Below, in pieces: positions 1 through 7,439 of a DNA stretch of 13,498 nucleotides (positions are counted from its first letter, which is position 1; each line of letters begins with the position of its first letter). The notes beneath the pieces are model-generated. The model saw only the letters and a program-made list of their open reading frames with translations, did no database searches and was not told the origin of the DNA. The translations under genes were made by a program, and so were the position numbers. Origin of the DNA: an uncultured Eubacteriales bacterium (GTDB lineage Bacteria > Bacillota > Clostridia > Oscillospirales > Oscillospiraceae). Location of the stretch: the NCBI GenBank assembly GCA_900549545.1, contig URPA01000051.1:1-13498 (forward strand). Direction: 5' to 3'.

Positions 1-1223
1 TCCGCCTGAATGACGCGCAGCGCTACTCGCGCCTTAAAGCGGCGGCGCAGATGAGCCGTGGGCGGCTGTCCCCGGCGGCGGTTGAGGCGCTGTACGGGAA
101 AAAGCCCCGGATGAGCGCCTCGAAGGTTGACAGGTTTTCAAAATGCCGCTTTTCATATTTCATGCAATACGGCCTGAATGCCAGGCCCTATAAGCCCGCG
201 GCCTTTACGCCGCCGGAGATAGGCACCTTTATCCACTATGTGATGGAAAACACCATCCGGCGTGTCAGGGAGCTGGGCGGCTTCAAGCGCGTGGACGACG
301 CGGCGCTTGAGGAGCTCTGCCAGGGCGTTATTGATAAGTACATCCACGAGGAGCTGTTCGACTTCGGAGAAAAGAGCCCACGCTTTGAGTACCTTTTCAA
401 GCGCATCTGCGCTGATGCAAAGCAGATCGTTGCCGCCACTGCCGCGGAGCTGCGCTGCTCGGACTTTGAGCCGCTGGAGCTGGAGCTGAATTTTGCCAAG
501 GCGCGGGATATACCGCCCATAGAGCTCGGCGGCGAGGACGGCACCATCACCCTCACCGGCGTTGCCGACAGGGTGGACGGCTGGGTGCACGACGGCAAGC
601 TCTATCTGCGCGTGGTGGACTATAAAACCGGCAAAACCGAATTTTCCCTGAACGATGTGTACAACGGCATGGGGCTTCAGATGCTGCTGTATCTGTTCAC
701 GCTCGAGGAAAACGGCGCGGAGCATTACGGCGCGAGTGAGATTGTCCCCGCCGGGGTGATGTATACCCCCGCCCGCAATGTTTTGGTCAGCATGGACGGC
801 GAGCCCAGCGAAGAGGATGTGCGGCAGGCGAGGGAAAAGGAGCTGCGCCGCAGCGGCCTGGTGCTGGACGATGACACGCTGATGGAGGCCTGGGCAGCGG
901 GTAAGGATAAACGTTATATCCCGGCGAAGTTCTCCTCCAATGGCAGCGTCAAACCGGACTCAGTGGCAAGCCTTGAGCGCATGGGGCGGATCTCCCGGCA
1001 CATAAAGGACTGCCTTGGCGAGATGGCAAGGCAGATACACGGCGGCAGCATCGAAGCTGACCCATTTTACAGCTCCCAGAAAGAGCTTGAATGCCCCAAA
1101 TGCGATTTTTACAATGCCTGCTATTTTTCCGACGGTGAGAACGGTGAGCACTACCGGATTCTGCCAAAGCTTAATGACAAGCAGGTGTGGGAAATGCTTG
1201 AGGAGGTGAAGGACAATGGCTGA
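1..1223 (+). CDS. addB: AddB, ATP-dependent nuclease subunit B (C-terminal part; 5' end outside window)
   Basis: The reading frame is open from base 3 (first codon CGC) and ends at the TGA at 1221-1223, so about 406 C-terminal residues are visible of a protein that is usually about 1,150 residues. AddB pairs with AddA in the helicase-nuclease that resects double-strand breaks and loads RecA at Chi. The visible part is the RecB-like nuclease domain. Its signatures are GVADRVD (near 560-580) and VVDYKTG (near 618-638), which supply the metal-binding Asp and catalytic Lys. It also has the four cysteines of the AddB iron-sulfur clasp: one upstream in FSKC (144-146) and three at the end in a C-x2-C-x5-C pattern (ECPKCDFYNAC, about 1089-1121). 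The addA start lies inside the end of this gene (8-bp overlap), so the pair is an operon. The methionine at 51 is internal and is not the start. Confidence 0.96.
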   Translation, partial: RLNDAQRYSRLKAAAQMSRGRLSPAAVEALYGKKPRMSASKVDRFSKCRFSYFMQYGLNARPYKPAAFTPPEIGTFIHYVMENTIRRVRELGGFKRVDDAALEELCQGVIDKYIHEELFDFGEKSPRFEYLFKRICADAKQIVAATAAELRCSDFEPLELELNFAKARDIPPIELGGEDGTITLTGVADRVDGWVHDGKLYLRVVDYKTGKTEFSLNDVYNGMGLQMLLYLFTLEENGAEHYGASEIVPAGVMYTPARNVLVSMDGEPSEEDVRQAREKELRRSGLVLDDDTLMEAWAAGKDKRYIPAKFSSNGSVKPDSVASLERMGRISRHIKDCLGEMARQIHGGSIEADPFYSSQKELECPKCDFYNACYFSDGENGEHYRILPKLNDKQVWEMLEEVKDNG

Positions 1224-4200
1224 ATTTAAGGCTACCGATGCCCAGCGCGCCGCTATTGAGACGCGAAACGGCGCGGTGCTGGTGTCCGCCGGGGCGGGCA
1301 GCGGCAAGACAAGGGTGCTGACCCAGCGGCTCATGGGCTATGTCTGCGCTCAGGACGCGCCGGCCGACATTGACAGCTTCCTTGTCATCACCTTTACGCG
1401 CGCCGCCGCTGCGGAGCTTCGCAGCAGGATAAGCGAGGCGCTTTCAAAAGCTGCCGCCGCCGGGCCGGATAACCGCCGCCTGCGCAGGCAGATAAACCTC
1501 TGCCGCCGGGCGCAGATAGGCACGATACACGGCTTTTGCGCGGCACTGCTGCGGGAAAACTGTCATTTGCTCGGCCTGCCGCCGGACTTCAAGATAATCG
1601 ACGACAGCCGCGCCCTCTCCATGCGCGCCTCTGCCCTCGAGCGGGTGCTGGAGCGGCGCTATGAAAACATCGCAAACGACCCCGGTTTTGCCCTGCTTGC
1701 GGATAGTGTGGGCGCGGGTCGGGATGACCGGAACCTTGAAAGCCTGATAAAAGAGCTTTATGACAAGATGCAGAGCCACGCCCGCCCGGAGCGCTGGGCG
1801 CAGGGCGTGGTGGAGCAGCTGCGCGCCCCCGCCGACGACGCGGGAAATACCCCCTGGGGCAGGGAGCTGCTCAACGGCGCGCTGGAGAGCGCGGAATACT
1901 GGGCGGCGGAGCTCGAGCGGCTCATGGAGCGGATGCAGGCCGACGAAAAAATCACCGCCGCCTATATGGACAGCTTCAGCCAGACGGCGGAGCAGCTTCG
2001 TGAGCTGTGCCGCTGCCTGCGTATCGGCTGGGATAAGACCCGCGCTGCTCTGCCGGTAGAGTTCCCGCGCCTAGGCACACTGAGAAATCCGGAGGATCCG
2101 GAGCTCGTGCAGCTGCTGAAGGACCGCCGGGAGGACTGCAAAAAGGATATAAAAAAGCTTGAGAAGGACTTCAGCTCCTCCTCGGCAAAGCAGCTTGAGG
2201 ACATGGCGCGCACAGCCCCGGCGATGGAGACGCTTCTTGGCCTGACGCTGGAATTTGAGGCGGAGTACACCAAGGCCAAGCGCCGCAACGCGCTGGTTGA
2301 CTATGCCGACCTTGAGCATCTCAGCGCGCGGCTGCTCACCGATGAGCAGGGCGCGCCCACGGAGCTTGCCCGGCAGGTCTCCCAGCGCTATACCGAGATA
2401 ATGGTGGACGAGTATCAGGACGTCAGCCGCGTGCAGGAGCTTATTTTCACCGCCATATCCGACGGCGGCAGGAAGCTTTTCATGGTGGGCGATGTGAAGC
2501 AGTCTATCTATCGCTTCCGCCTTGCTGACCCCCTGATATTCACCGAAAAGTACGAGAATTACGCCGATTACCGCAGCACAGCTCCCGGAGAGCCGAGGAA
2601 AATTCTCCTTCAGGAGAACTTCCGTTCCCGCCGGGAGATACTTGACGGGGCAAACGCCGTGTTCTCTCTGTGCATGTCCAGAGCCCTGGGAGATATCGAC
2701 TATGGCGAGGACGAAAAGCTCCGCTGTGGGGCGAGCTATGAGGGCAGCGGCCCCGTGCCAGAGCTGCTGCTGACCACTGCGGAAAAAGGGGAGGACAGCC
2801 CCAAAGCGGTTTCCGTTGAGGCCGCCCTCACCGCGAAAAAGATGCGGGAGCTGGTTGATTCCGGCGCGCTTATCACGGACGGCGGGAGGCAGCGCCCCCT
2901 TGAATACGGCGATATTGCCATTCTGCTGCGCTCGAAGACCAACGCCGCCGTTTTCCGCCGGGAGCTTGCTCTTGCGGGCATACCAACGGAGGCGGGGCAG
3001 AACGGCGGCTTTTATACCGCGATGGAGACCTCGGCGCTGATGTCGATGCTGGCGGTTATTGATAATCCCCATCAGGATGTCCCGCTTATCGCGGTGCTGC
3101 GCTCTCCGGCCTTTAATTTCAGCCCCGATGAGCTGGGTGCCATCCGTACCGCCGACAAAAAATCCGACCTCTACACCGCCCTGTGCAGGCGCGCGGAGGA
3201 GGACGAGCGCTGCCGGAGCTTTCTCGCGACGCTCACCGCCCTGCGCGAGCAGGCGCCGGACACCCCGGTCAGCCGCCTTATCTGGCAGGTCACGGATGAG
3301 CTTGACTTGCTGGCTCTGTGCAGCGCCATGAGCGACGGGCAGCTTCGCCGGGCAAGGCTCATGTATCTGTGTGAGCTCGCGGGCAGCTTCGAGAGCGAGG
3401 GCTATAAGGGCCTGCACAGCTTTATCCTCTGGTTCAGACGCCTTGCCGAGCGAGGCGAGGAGCCGAATTTGGGCTCCGGCACCGGCGGGGTCAGGATAAT
3501 GACCATCCACAAGTCAAAGGGCCTTGAATTCCCGGTTGTGTTCCTGTGCGACTATTCCCGCGGCTTCAATAATGCGGATGTTAAAAAGGAAGTGCTTATC
3601 CATCCGGAGCTGGGCTGCGGCGCGAAGGTATTTGATGCGGGGCTTGGCGCAAAATACCCGAGCCTTGCCCACAACGCCATCAAAAAACGCCTCAACCGCG
3701 AGATGCGCTCTGAGGAGCTGCGCGTGCTGTATGTGGCGCTGACGCGGGCAAAGGAGCGGCTGTATATCACCGCCGCCCTGAAGGACCCGGAGAAGAAGCT
3801 GTCGGAGCTTGCCGCAAAGCTGTCTCTGCCCATGCCGGCAAAGCTGCTTTCCAATGTGTCAACACCGTTTGACTGGCTCATTTATGCCCATCTTGCAAGC
3901 CCGGATAAGATTGCGTGCAGCATTGTTCCCGCCGCTGAACAGGAGCAGGGCGCGGAGGAGGAGCTTGTCACCGCACCGGCGGACCCCGCCGTGGAGGCGG
4001 AGCTCCGGCGGAGGCTGAGCTTTGTCTATCCCCATAGCAGAGCCGAGAGCCTGCCCTCCAAGATAACCGCCACTGAGCTCAAAGGCGAGGCGGAGGAGGA
4101 CGAGGAGGCCGTCAGCATCGCCCCCAGAGAACGCCGGCCCTTTGCCCTGCCGGACTTTGCCCGCCGGGATAAAAAGCCCAGCGGCGCCGAGCGCGGCACG

Positions 4201-4695
4201 GCGACTCACCTTGTCTTGCAGTACATGGACTTCTCTCTTGCCACCACCGTTGAGGGTGTCGAGCGGGAGATAGAGCGCCTGCGCGTCCAGCGCTATATCA
4301 GCGACAGGGACGCCTCCGCCGTGGACGCGAGGGCGATAGCGGAGCTTTTCGCCTCACCCTTAGGCAAGCGCCTGCTCAGCGCGGAGGAGCTGCACCGGGA
4401 GTTCAAGTTCTCGCTGCTGTGCCCGGCGGAGGAGCTCTACCCCGACGCCGAAGGGGAGAGCCTGCTGCTTCAGGGCGTGGTGGACTGCTACATGGCGGAG
4501 CCGGACGGCCTTGTCATCGTCGATTACAAGACCGACTATGTCAAAACTGCTCAGCAGCTGAGCGAGCGCGCCGCCTTTTACGCCGGGCAGGTGCGCGCCT
4601 ATGCCCGCGCCCTTGAGCGCATAGAGGGCAGAAGCGTCAAGGAGTGTGTGCTGTACTTCCTGTCAGCGGGAAAAGCGGTAAGTATAAAGATATAA
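1216..4695 (+). CDS. addA: AddA, ATP-dependent helicase/nuclease subunit A
   Basis: Complete, 1,159 residues, slightly shorter than the Bacillus subtilis protein (about 1,230). This is a UvrD-like superfamily 1A helicase with a C-terminal RecB-type nuclease, and it is the motor of the AddAB break-resection machine. Visible motifs are: Walker A AGAGSGKT at residues 25-32; FTRAAAAELR (motif Ia) near residue 60; Walker B with VDEYQD at 397-402; GDVKQSIYRFR (motif III) near 425; MTIHKSKGLEFP (motif V) from residue 762; and LYVALTRAKERLY (motif VI) from 838. The nuclease site is GVVD (Asp1090) followed by DYKTD (Asp1103, Lys1105). The ATG at 1216 overlaps the addB stop by 8 bp, which implies translational coupling. 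A strong terminator follows six bases after the stop. I see no damage or missing catalytic residue. Confidence 0.98.
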   Translation: MAEFKATDAQRAAIETRNGAVLVSAGAGSGKTRVLTQRLMGYVCAQDAPADIDSFLVITFTRAAAAELRSRISEALSKAAAAGPDNRRLRRQINLCRRAQIGTIHGFCAALLRENCHLLGLPPDFKIIDDSRALSMRASALERVLERRYENIANDPGFALLADSVGAGRDDRNLESLIKELYDKMQSHARPERWAQGVVEQLRAPADDAGNTPWGRELLNGALESAEYWAAELERLMERMQADEKITAAYMDSFSQTAEQLRELCRCLRIGWDKTRAALPVEFPRLGTLRNPEDPELVQLLKDRREDCKKDIKKLEKDFSSSSAKQLEDMARTAPAMETLLGLTLEFEAEYTKAKRRNALVDYADLEHLSARLLTDEQGAPTELARQVSQRYTEIMVDEYQDVSRVQELIFTAISDGGRKLFMVGDVKQSIYRFRLADPLIFTEKYENYADYRSTAPGEPRKILLQENFRSRREILDGANAVFSLCMSRALGDIDYGEDEKLRCGASYEGSGPVPELLLTTAEKGEDSPKAVSVEAALTAKKMRELVDSGALITDGGRQRPLEYGDIAILLRSKTNAAVFRRELALAGIPTEAGQNGGFYTAMETSALMSMLAVIDNPHQDVPLIAVLRSPAFNFSPDELGAIRTADKKSDLYTALCRRAEEDERCRSFLATLTALREQAPDTPVSRLIWQVTDELDLLALCSAMSDGQLRRARLMYLCELAGSFESEGYKGLHSFILWFRRLAERGEEPNLGSGTGGVRIMTIHKSKGLEFPVVFLCDYSRGFNNADVKKEVLIHPELGCGAKVFDAGLGAKYPSLAHNAIKKRLNREMRSEELRVLYVALTRAKERLYITAALKDPEKKLSELAAKLSLPMPAKLLSNVSTPFDWLIYAHLASPDKIACSIVPAAEQEQGAEEELVTAPADPAVEAELRRRLSFVYPHSRAESLPSKITATELKGEAEEDEEAVSIAPRERRPFALPDFARRDKKPSGAERGTATHLVLQYMDFSLATTVEGVEREIERLRVQRYISDRDASAVDARAIAELFASPLGKRLLSAEELHREFKFSLLCPAEELYPDAEGESLLLQGVVDCYMAEPDGLVIVDYKTDYVKTAQQLSERAAFYAGQVRAYARALERIEGRSVKECVLYFLSAGKAVSIKI

Positions 4696-4700
4696 AAAAT

Positions 4701-4755
4701 GGGTCTGTGAAGCGAAAAAGACTTCACAGACCCGTCTGTTTAATTCAATTTTTGT
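4701..4755 (+). terminator. Rho-independent terminator of addBA
   Basis: A perfect 12-bp stem, gggtctgtgaag (4701-4712) with cttcacagaccc (4722-4733), closes a 9-base A-rich loop. It is followed by a T-rich tract (gtctgtttaattcaattttt). It starts six bases after the addA stop and separates addBA from the toxin-antitoxin pair downstream. Confidence 0.9.
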
Positions 4756-4786
4756 TGCACTTTGGGTATAATCATAGTAATATAAT
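4755..4786 (+). promoter_or_regulatory. AT-rich putative promoter region of mntA-hepT
   Basis: Two perfect -10-like hexamers TATAAT occur at 4767-4772 and 4781-4786, just before the mntA ribosome site. A TTGCAC at 4755-4760 is the nearest -35-like hexamer, but its spacing is 20 bp to the second -10 and only 6 bp to the first. TTCAAT at 4744-4749 is 17 bp from the first -10 but matches the consensus poorly. A promoter here is expected, because a terminator lies just upstream. The exact elements remain uncertain. Confidence 0.45.
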
Positions 4787-4808
4787 ATCAGGAAAGGGGG
4801 CTCGCCGC

Positions 4809-5135
4809 ATGGTATACAGTATTGAGCAGATTCGGGATATTGTTGCTCCAATAGCAAAAAAATATAATCTGAAAGCTGTCTATCTGTTTGGCTCATATGC
4901 CAGAGGCGAGGCCACAGAGAGCAGCGATATTGACCTTGTTATTGATACTGACGGAACAGAAATAAAAAGCCTCCTCGCGCTCGCCGCCGTATATTGCGAC
5001 ATGGAGGAAGCTTTTGGAAAACCCGTTGATCTTATAACGCTCAGCTCCCTTGAGCAGGAAATTCAAATGCCCAGCGAGATGAATTTCAGAGGTAATGTTA
5101 ACAACGAAAGGGTGAACATCTATGCTGCCGCCTGA
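4809..5135 (+). CDS. mntA: MntA-type minimal nucleotidyltransferase antitoxin
   Basis: 108 residues. The fold family is the DNA polymerase beta-like nucleotidyltransferases (MNT). The signature GSYARG is at residues 28-33 and is followed by SDIDL with Asp40 and Asp42, the metal-binding pair. In the characterised MntA/HepT (type VII) toxin-antitoxin systems, MntA transfers AMP to a tyrosine of its HepT partner and so silences the toxin. I infer the same here from the motifs and from the partner gene, which overlaps by 14 bp. The ATG at 4809 is chosen because a strong ribosome site (aggaaaggggg, 4790-4800) lies 8 bases upstream. The frame stays open further upstream into addA, but that part is on the far side of the addA terminator. 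Base composition is much more AT-rich than addA (45% GC in one 60-base sample, against 68% in a sample of addA), which suggests acquisition. Confidence 0.9.
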   Translation: MVYSIEQIRDIVAPIAKKYNLKAVYLFGSYARGEATESSDIDLVIDTDGTEIKSLLALAAVYCDMEEAFGKPVDLITLSSLEQEIQMPSEMNFRGNVNNERVNIYAAA

Positions 5136-5472
5136 TGTCCAGCGCCTTGAGCATATACGGGATTACTGCTCGGAAATAGAAAAGACCATTTTGAGATATG
5201 GCAAAGCTTTTGAAGTTTTTGATAATGACCCGGATTATCAGCGCTCCATATCATTTTGTATCTTGCAGATTGGAGAGCTCAGCGGCAGACTCTCTGATGA
5301 GTTCAGGGCTGCCACTGCCGGGAGAATCCAGTGGGGGCCAATAAAGGGGATGCGTAATCTCGTTGCCCACAGCTATGGGAGTGTCAGCCGGGACATTATC
5401 TGGGAAACTGCGACAACAGATATCCCTGTTCTCAAAGCCTTCTGCGATGAGCAGCTTCAAAAGTTTATATGA
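5122..5472 (+). CDS. hepT: HepT-type HEPN toxin (putative ribonuclease)
   Basis: 116 residues, all-helical in character, DUF86/HEPN family. The diagnostic element is RNLVAHSY at residues 78-85. Arg78 and His83 form the Rx4H catalytic motif of HEPN ribonucleases. Tyr85, two residues after the histidine, is at the position that MntA adenylylates in characterised pairs. The preceding IGELSGRLSDEFR (residues 50-62) is also typical of the family. The ATG at 5122 overlaps the mntA frame by 14 bp and has its own ribosome site (aaaggg, about 5107-5112). The antitoxin-first order with overlapping frames is usual for this family. Motif residues are intact, so the toxin looks functional. GC drops to about one third in one 60-base stretch (5161-5220), unlike the flanking genes. 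The RNA target cannot be told from sequence. Confidence 0.9.
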   Translation: MLPPDVQRLEHIRDYCSEIEKTILRYGKAFEVFDNDPDYQRSISFCILQIGELSGRLSDEFRAATAGRIQWGPIKGMRNLVAHSYGSVSRDIIWETATTDIPVLKAFCDEQLQKFI

Positions 5473-5478
5473 ATTTTG

Positions 5479-5507
5479 CGGGACTGTTTTCACAGTCCCG
5501 AGTTTTT
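5479..5507 (+). terminator. Rho-independent terminator of mntA-hepT
   Basis: Perfect 9-bp stem cgggactgt (5479-5487) with acagtcccg (5492-5500), loop tttc, followed by agttttta. The T-run contains the stop codon of the convergent MFS gene (5506-5508), so the two convergent units abut here. On the other strand the hairpin lacks a T-tract, so it probably works mainly for the + strand. Confidence 0.88.
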
Positions 5508-6669
5508 ATATTATCGGCGCTTTTTTGTTTAGACGCTCGTGCATGGCTATCATCAGCGCGAGATACACCAGCAGGTAAAGCGGCATGAGGCTTATGGCGA
5601 TATGGTTTGCGATAAGGCCAAAGACCGGCGGGGCGAGGCAGGAGCCGACATAGGCACTGGCCATCTGCACGCCGATAAGCGCCTGTGACCGCTCCGCGCC
5701 GAAATGCCCGGGCGTGGAGTGAATGATGCAGGGGTAGATTGGCGCGCAGCCCAGCCCAACGAGGCACAGCCCCGCTAAAGTCAGCGTCTCTCCGCCGGGG
5801 ATGAGCAGGGCGGCGATACCCGCCGCGATAATGCCCTGGCCGAGACGAATCATCTGCCTGTCATTGAGCTTCATGGTGACAAAGCCGCTGATGCCGCGCC
5901 CTGCCGTGATGCCGATGAAAAACAGCCCGGCGTGCCTGGCGGCAACCTCCGCCGTCATGCCCTTATAAAGGTGCAGATAGCTGCCCGCCCAGAGTATGGC
6001 GGTCTGTTCCAGCGCACAGTAGCAGAAAAAGCAGATCATGACCTCTTTTGCGCCCGGTATGGCGACGACCTGCCGCAGGGACAAAACTTTCCCGCCTGCG
6101 GCGACGCTCTCCTCAGTCCCGGCGGCCTTCTTCCACAGGGGCAGGCTTATGAACAGAAACGCCGTCAGCGCGATCTGGATATAGCCGATGTACCGGTAGC
6201 CCGCGCCCCAGCCGCTTCCGGCGGTGAGCGCGCCGCCCATGATGTACGGCCCGATGCTCGCGCCCAGACCCCACATGCAGTGCAGCCAGCTCATGTGCCT
6301 GCTCTTGTAGTGCAGCGCCACATAGTTGTTGAGCGCCGCGTCCACGCTCCCCGCGCCAAGGCCGTAGGGGATGGCCCACAGGCACAGCAGCCAGAAGGAG
6401 CGCGTCACCGAAAAGCCCAGCAGCGCCGCCGCCGTCATGGCGACGCTTATGGCCGTCACTTTGCCCGCGCCGAGTTTGCGGGTCAGCCTGTCGCTCTGGA
6501 GGCTGGAGACAATTGTCCCCGCGGCGATAATCATCGACACTATTCCCGCGTAGGACACCGGAACCCCGAACTGCGGGTACATGGACGGCCACGCGGAGCC
6601 CAGCAGCGAATCCGGCAGGCCAAGGCTTATAAAAGCCAGATATATGATAGCCAGAAGCAAATTAACCAT
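5506..6669 (-). CDS. Major facilitator superfamily permease
   Basis: 387 residues from the ATG at 6667-6669. The chain is mostly hydrophobic, with about twelve membrane segments expected. It starts directly in the first helix (MVNLLLAIIYLAFISLGLPDS). A variant of the loop 2-3 MFS motif is seen as SDRLTRKLG near residues 59-67. The stretch GLGAGSVDAALNNYVA and the following WLHCMWGLGASIGP resemble fucose-permease-like and related sugar or drug MFS branches, but the substrate cannot be assigned. Start choice: a TTG at 6699 would extend the frame by ten residues, but it lies inside the loop and stem of a terminator-like hairpin. The ATG at 6669 has GAGG (complement of 6676-6679) six bases upstream. 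The gene lies 66 bp downstream of the SnoaL-like gene, with that hairpin between them, so expression may depend on read-through. Confidence 0.9.
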   Translation of the reverse strand: MVNLLLAIIYLAFISLGLPDSLLGSAWPSMYPQFGVPVSYAGIVSMIIAAGTIVSSLQSDRLTRKLGAGKVTAISVAMTAAALLGFSVTRSFWLLCLWAIPYGLGAGSVDAALNNYVALHYKSRHMSWLHCMWGLGASIGPYIMGGALTAGSGWGAGYRYIGYIQIALTAFLFISLPLWKKAAGTEESVAAGGKVLSLRQVVAIPGAKEVMICFFCYCALEQTAILWAGSYLHLYKGMTAEVAARHAGLFFIGITAGRGISGFVTMKLNDRQMIRLGQGIIAAGIAALLIPGGETLTLAGLCLVGLGCAPIYPCIIHSTPGHFGAERSQALIGVQMASAYVGSCLAPPVFGLIANHIAISLMPLYLLVYLALMIAMHERLNKKAPII

Positions 6670-6680
6670 TGCAAACCTCG

Positions 6681-6712
6681 AAAAAGCTGCCCTCCGCAAT
6701 GCGGAGGGCGGC
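6681..6712 (-). terminator. Terminator-like hairpin between the SnoaL-like gene and the MFS gene
   Basis: Read on the - strand, a GC-rich 12-bp stem with one G-T wobble has the core gccctccgc (complement of 6701-6709) and gcggagggc (complement of 6689-6697), with a 3-base loop. It is followed at once by TTTTT (complement of 6681-6685). It has full intrinsic-terminator form for the SnoaL-like gene. The MFS ribosome site begins right after the T-run, so the hairpin could act as a partial terminator or attenuator. Confidence 0.85.
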
Positions 6713-6735
6713 TGCGGTGGACTTGGAATAGAATT

Positions 6736-7245
6736 TTATATCTCGGCGAAGAAGCGGTCGGAGGGATCCTCGGTCTTGTCGCGGCCGTTGTTATAATCGT
6801 CGGTATACTGCGGGGCGGGGATAAGGAAGGTGTTGTCGCCGGCGACTATGCGCTCGGTGATGACCCACCTGCCGTTCTGCTTTTCCCACTTGTCGATGTC
6901 GCGGCAGCGGGCCTCAACAGTGAAGGTGGGCTTGCCGGCCTTGTTTTTGTACTTGCAGGCGGCGTACATATAAGTCTCGCTCGCGGCCCTGGTGCCGTCA
7001 TCATTGAACTTTATGAGGATATTGGTCATCATATGGTGCGTGGCAACCATCTTGCGGTGCATGTTGAGCATCATGTCGATAAAGCCCTTGCCGGTTCCCT
7101 TGTAGGTCGGGCCGTAGTCAACCTTCGCGTCCTCGGCGAAGACGGAATAGCCCAGCTCGTTGTCAATTCTGTCCAGCGCGCGGCAGTAGGTGTAAATCTG
7201 GTCGCGTATGGCTTCCTTCTCGATAAGTTTCTCAAGCTCTGTCAT
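6736..7245 (-). CDS. SnoaL/NTF2-fold protein, possible dehydratase or isomerase
   Basis: 169 residues. The opening LEKLIEKEAIRDQIYTYCRALDRID and the overall layout match the SnoaL-like branch of the NTF2 fold, a cone-shaped single domain used by scytalone dehydratase, ring-hydroxylating dioxygenase small subunits and bile-acid 7-dehydratase (BaiE). The catalytic Tyr and Asp of BaiE and scytalone dehydratase sit five residues apart. Here Tyr20 and Asp25 (YCRALD) keep that spacing, and a histidine pair, His70-His71, lies where a catalytic His is expected. I do not see an obvious counterpart for every active-site residue, so the reaction is unknown. The start is well supported: AAGGAGG (complement of 7253-7259) lies 7 bases before the ATG, and a good promoter lies upstream. 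A hairpin and an MFS permease follow, so import or export of a small-molecule substrate is a reasonable guess only. Confidence 0.8.
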   Translation of the reverse strand: MTELEKLIEKEAIRDQIYTYCRALDRIDNELGYSVFAEDAKVDYGPTYKGTGKGFIDMMLNMHRKMVATHHMMTNILIKFNDDGTRAASETYMYAACKYKNKAGKPTFTVEARCRDIDKWEKQNGRWVITERIVAGDNTFLIPAPQYTDDYNNGRDKTEDPSDRFFAEI

Positions 7246-7277
7246 GGCAAAGCCTCCTTGTAGTATTTTATAATATA

Positions 7278-7306
7278 TTTATATCACGGCGCGCCCCGCC
7301 CGTCAA
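7278..7306 (-). promoter_or_regulatory. Sigma-A type promoter of the SnoaL-like gene
   Basis: On the - strand, TTGACG (complement of 7301-7306), a 17-bp spacer and TATAAA (complement of 7278-7283) make a near-consensus housekeeping promoter. The spacer is very GC-rich (ggcggggcgcgcc). Transcription would start near 7271, about 25 bases before the SnoaL-like ATG. Confidence 0.8.
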
Positions 7307-7334
7307 CTAAAATACAGCGGGAGAGGAGATTCCT

Positions 7335-7365
7335 TGCTTTTTCGGGCAAAATTGCCGGAAAAGCA
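7335..7365. repeat. Imperfect inverted repeat between divergent promoters
   Basis: The left arm tgctttttcgggcaa (7335-7349) pairs with ttgccggaaaagca (7352-7365). There is one bulged G (7346) and one T-G wobble. No T-tract follows on either strand, so it is not an intrinsic terminator. It ends one base before the rpmE -35 box and lies 28 bp upstream of the SnoaL-like gene's -35. That placement suits an operator or an activator site, but I do not recognise the motif. Confidence 0.5.
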
Positions 7366-7366
7366 C

Positions 7367-7395
7367 TTGCAATAATCAAAAGCCTGTGATAGAAT
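7367..7395 (+). promoter_or_regulatory. Extended -10 promoter of rpmE
   Basis: TTGCAA (7367-7372), a 17-bp spacer and TAGAAT (7390-7395), with an extended -10 TG at 7387-7388. The predicted start of transcription is near 7402, which leaves a leader of about 62 bases before the rpmE ATG. Confidence 0.82.
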
Positions 7396-7404
7396 ACATT
7401 TTGC

Positions 7405-7439
7405 GTCTTGTAACTATGCCTTTTTGGCACAATCAAGAC
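7405..7439 (+). ncRNA. Structured 5' leader of rpmE (candidate L31 autoregulatory leader)
   Basis: Two nested helices are visible: gtcttg (7405-7410) with caagac (7434-7439), and inside it tgcc (7417-7420) with ggca (7426-7429) around a five-T loop. An asymmetric internal loop (taacta / caat) separates them. The structure begins within a few bases of the predicted transcription start and ends about 11 bases before the ribosome site (aggag, 7451-7455). Leader motifs upstream of L31 genes have been described computationally in several phyla, including Firmicutes. I cannot confirm a match to a named family. Confidence 0.5.

Noticed and set aside
2071..3510. Long open frame on the - strand across addA
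   Set aside because: It is an antisense shadow of the GC-rich addA helicase region. It has no ribosome site or recognisable domain, and addA carries all its motifs in the + frame.
4644..4808. Upstream extension of the mntA frame into addA
   Set aside because: It crosses the addA terminator and bears no resemblance to the family. The ATG at 4809 has a strong ribosome site.
6670..6699. TTG start at 6699 for the MFS gene
   Set aside because: It lies in the loop and stem of the terminator-like hairpin and has no ribosome site. The ATG at 6669 starts directly in the first membrane helix with GAGG upstream.
5932..7263. 443-codon open frame on the + strand
   Set aside because: It runs antisense through two well-supported genes (MFS and SnoaL-like), with composition typical of a reverse-frame shadow.
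7335..7365. Terminator reading of the inverted repeat upstream of rpmE
   Set aside because: There is no T-tract on either side, and no gene ends there on either strand. It lies between divergent promoters.
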